A stretch of 5,556 nucleotides of DNA, from the NCBI GenBank assembly GCA_020216575.1, contig JAIUYC010000355.1:1-5556 (forward strand), written 5' to 3'. This stretch comes from Coleofasciculus sp. S288 (GTDB lineage Bacteria > Cyanobacteriota > Cyanobacteriia > Cyanobacteriales > Coleofasciculaceae). Under the pieces are notes generated by a model, which was not told where the DNA came from, did no database searches, and worked only from the letters and a program-made list of their open reading frames with translations. Of the stretch, positions 5,515-5,556 are shown piece after piece. How positions within the stretch are numbered: the stretch's first letter is position 1; each line of letters starts with the position of its first letter. Both the position numbers and the translations under genes were made by a program.

Positions 5515-5556
5515 AGTCGAAGCATGGTAGGTTTCACTTGGAGTCTAAATCCCCAT

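Overview
The window looks like the chromosome of a filamentous or related cyanobacterium. Four perfect HIP1 octamers (GCGATCGC) occur in 5.6 kb, where chance predicts about 0.08. Two different heptamer tandem repeats of the cyanobacterial STRR type sit between genes. Two genes encode small conserved proteins that I know from cyanobacteria (DUF3177 and a DUF7734-like protein). No plasmid, phage, transposase, CRISPR, tRNA or rRNA signal was seen.

All six genes lie on the minus strand, so transcription runs from high to low coordinates. In that order: (1) a MalG-type inner-membrane permease of a sugar ABC transporter (4490-5389); (2) a five-helix DUF3177 membrane protein (3822-4415); (3) a 99-residue DUF7734-like soluble protein (3452-3751); (4) glmM, phosphoglucosamine mutase (1817-3283), with all four active-site signatures intact; (5) a GT-A fold glycosyltransferase (786-1541); (6) the first 238 residues of a multi-spanning, lysine-rich HpsL/O-antigen-ligase-like polysaccharide protein (716 to beyond position 1). 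Gaps are 74, 70, 168, 275 and 69 bp. The 168 and 275 bp gaps each contain a promoter-like element, so the likely transcription units are permease/DUF3177/DUF7734 (perhaps one unit), glmM alone, and glycosyltransferase-hpsL.

Functionally the region leans toward envelope sugars. GlmM makes glucosamine-1-phosphate for UDP-GlcNAc, which feeds peptidoglycan and secreted polysaccharides. The glycosyltransferase and HpsL-like protein are probably part of an exopolysaccharide assembly locus continuing to the left. The permease imports or recaptures a sugar or polyol, but its partner subunits are not here. Linking the two uncharacterised proteins to this theme is inference from position only.

No stretch over 300 bp lacks a gene. 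The longest gap, 1542-1816, holds a good sigma-70-type promoter candidate and a perfect 14-bp palindrome. The right-hand 167 bp (5390-5556) holds a heptamer repeat and an imperfect hairpin but no gene. I found no convincing new system; the most checkable points are the two uncharacterised conserved genes, the palindrome downstream of the polysaccharide promoter, and the oddly spaced Shine-Dalgarno sequence of the DUF3177 gene.
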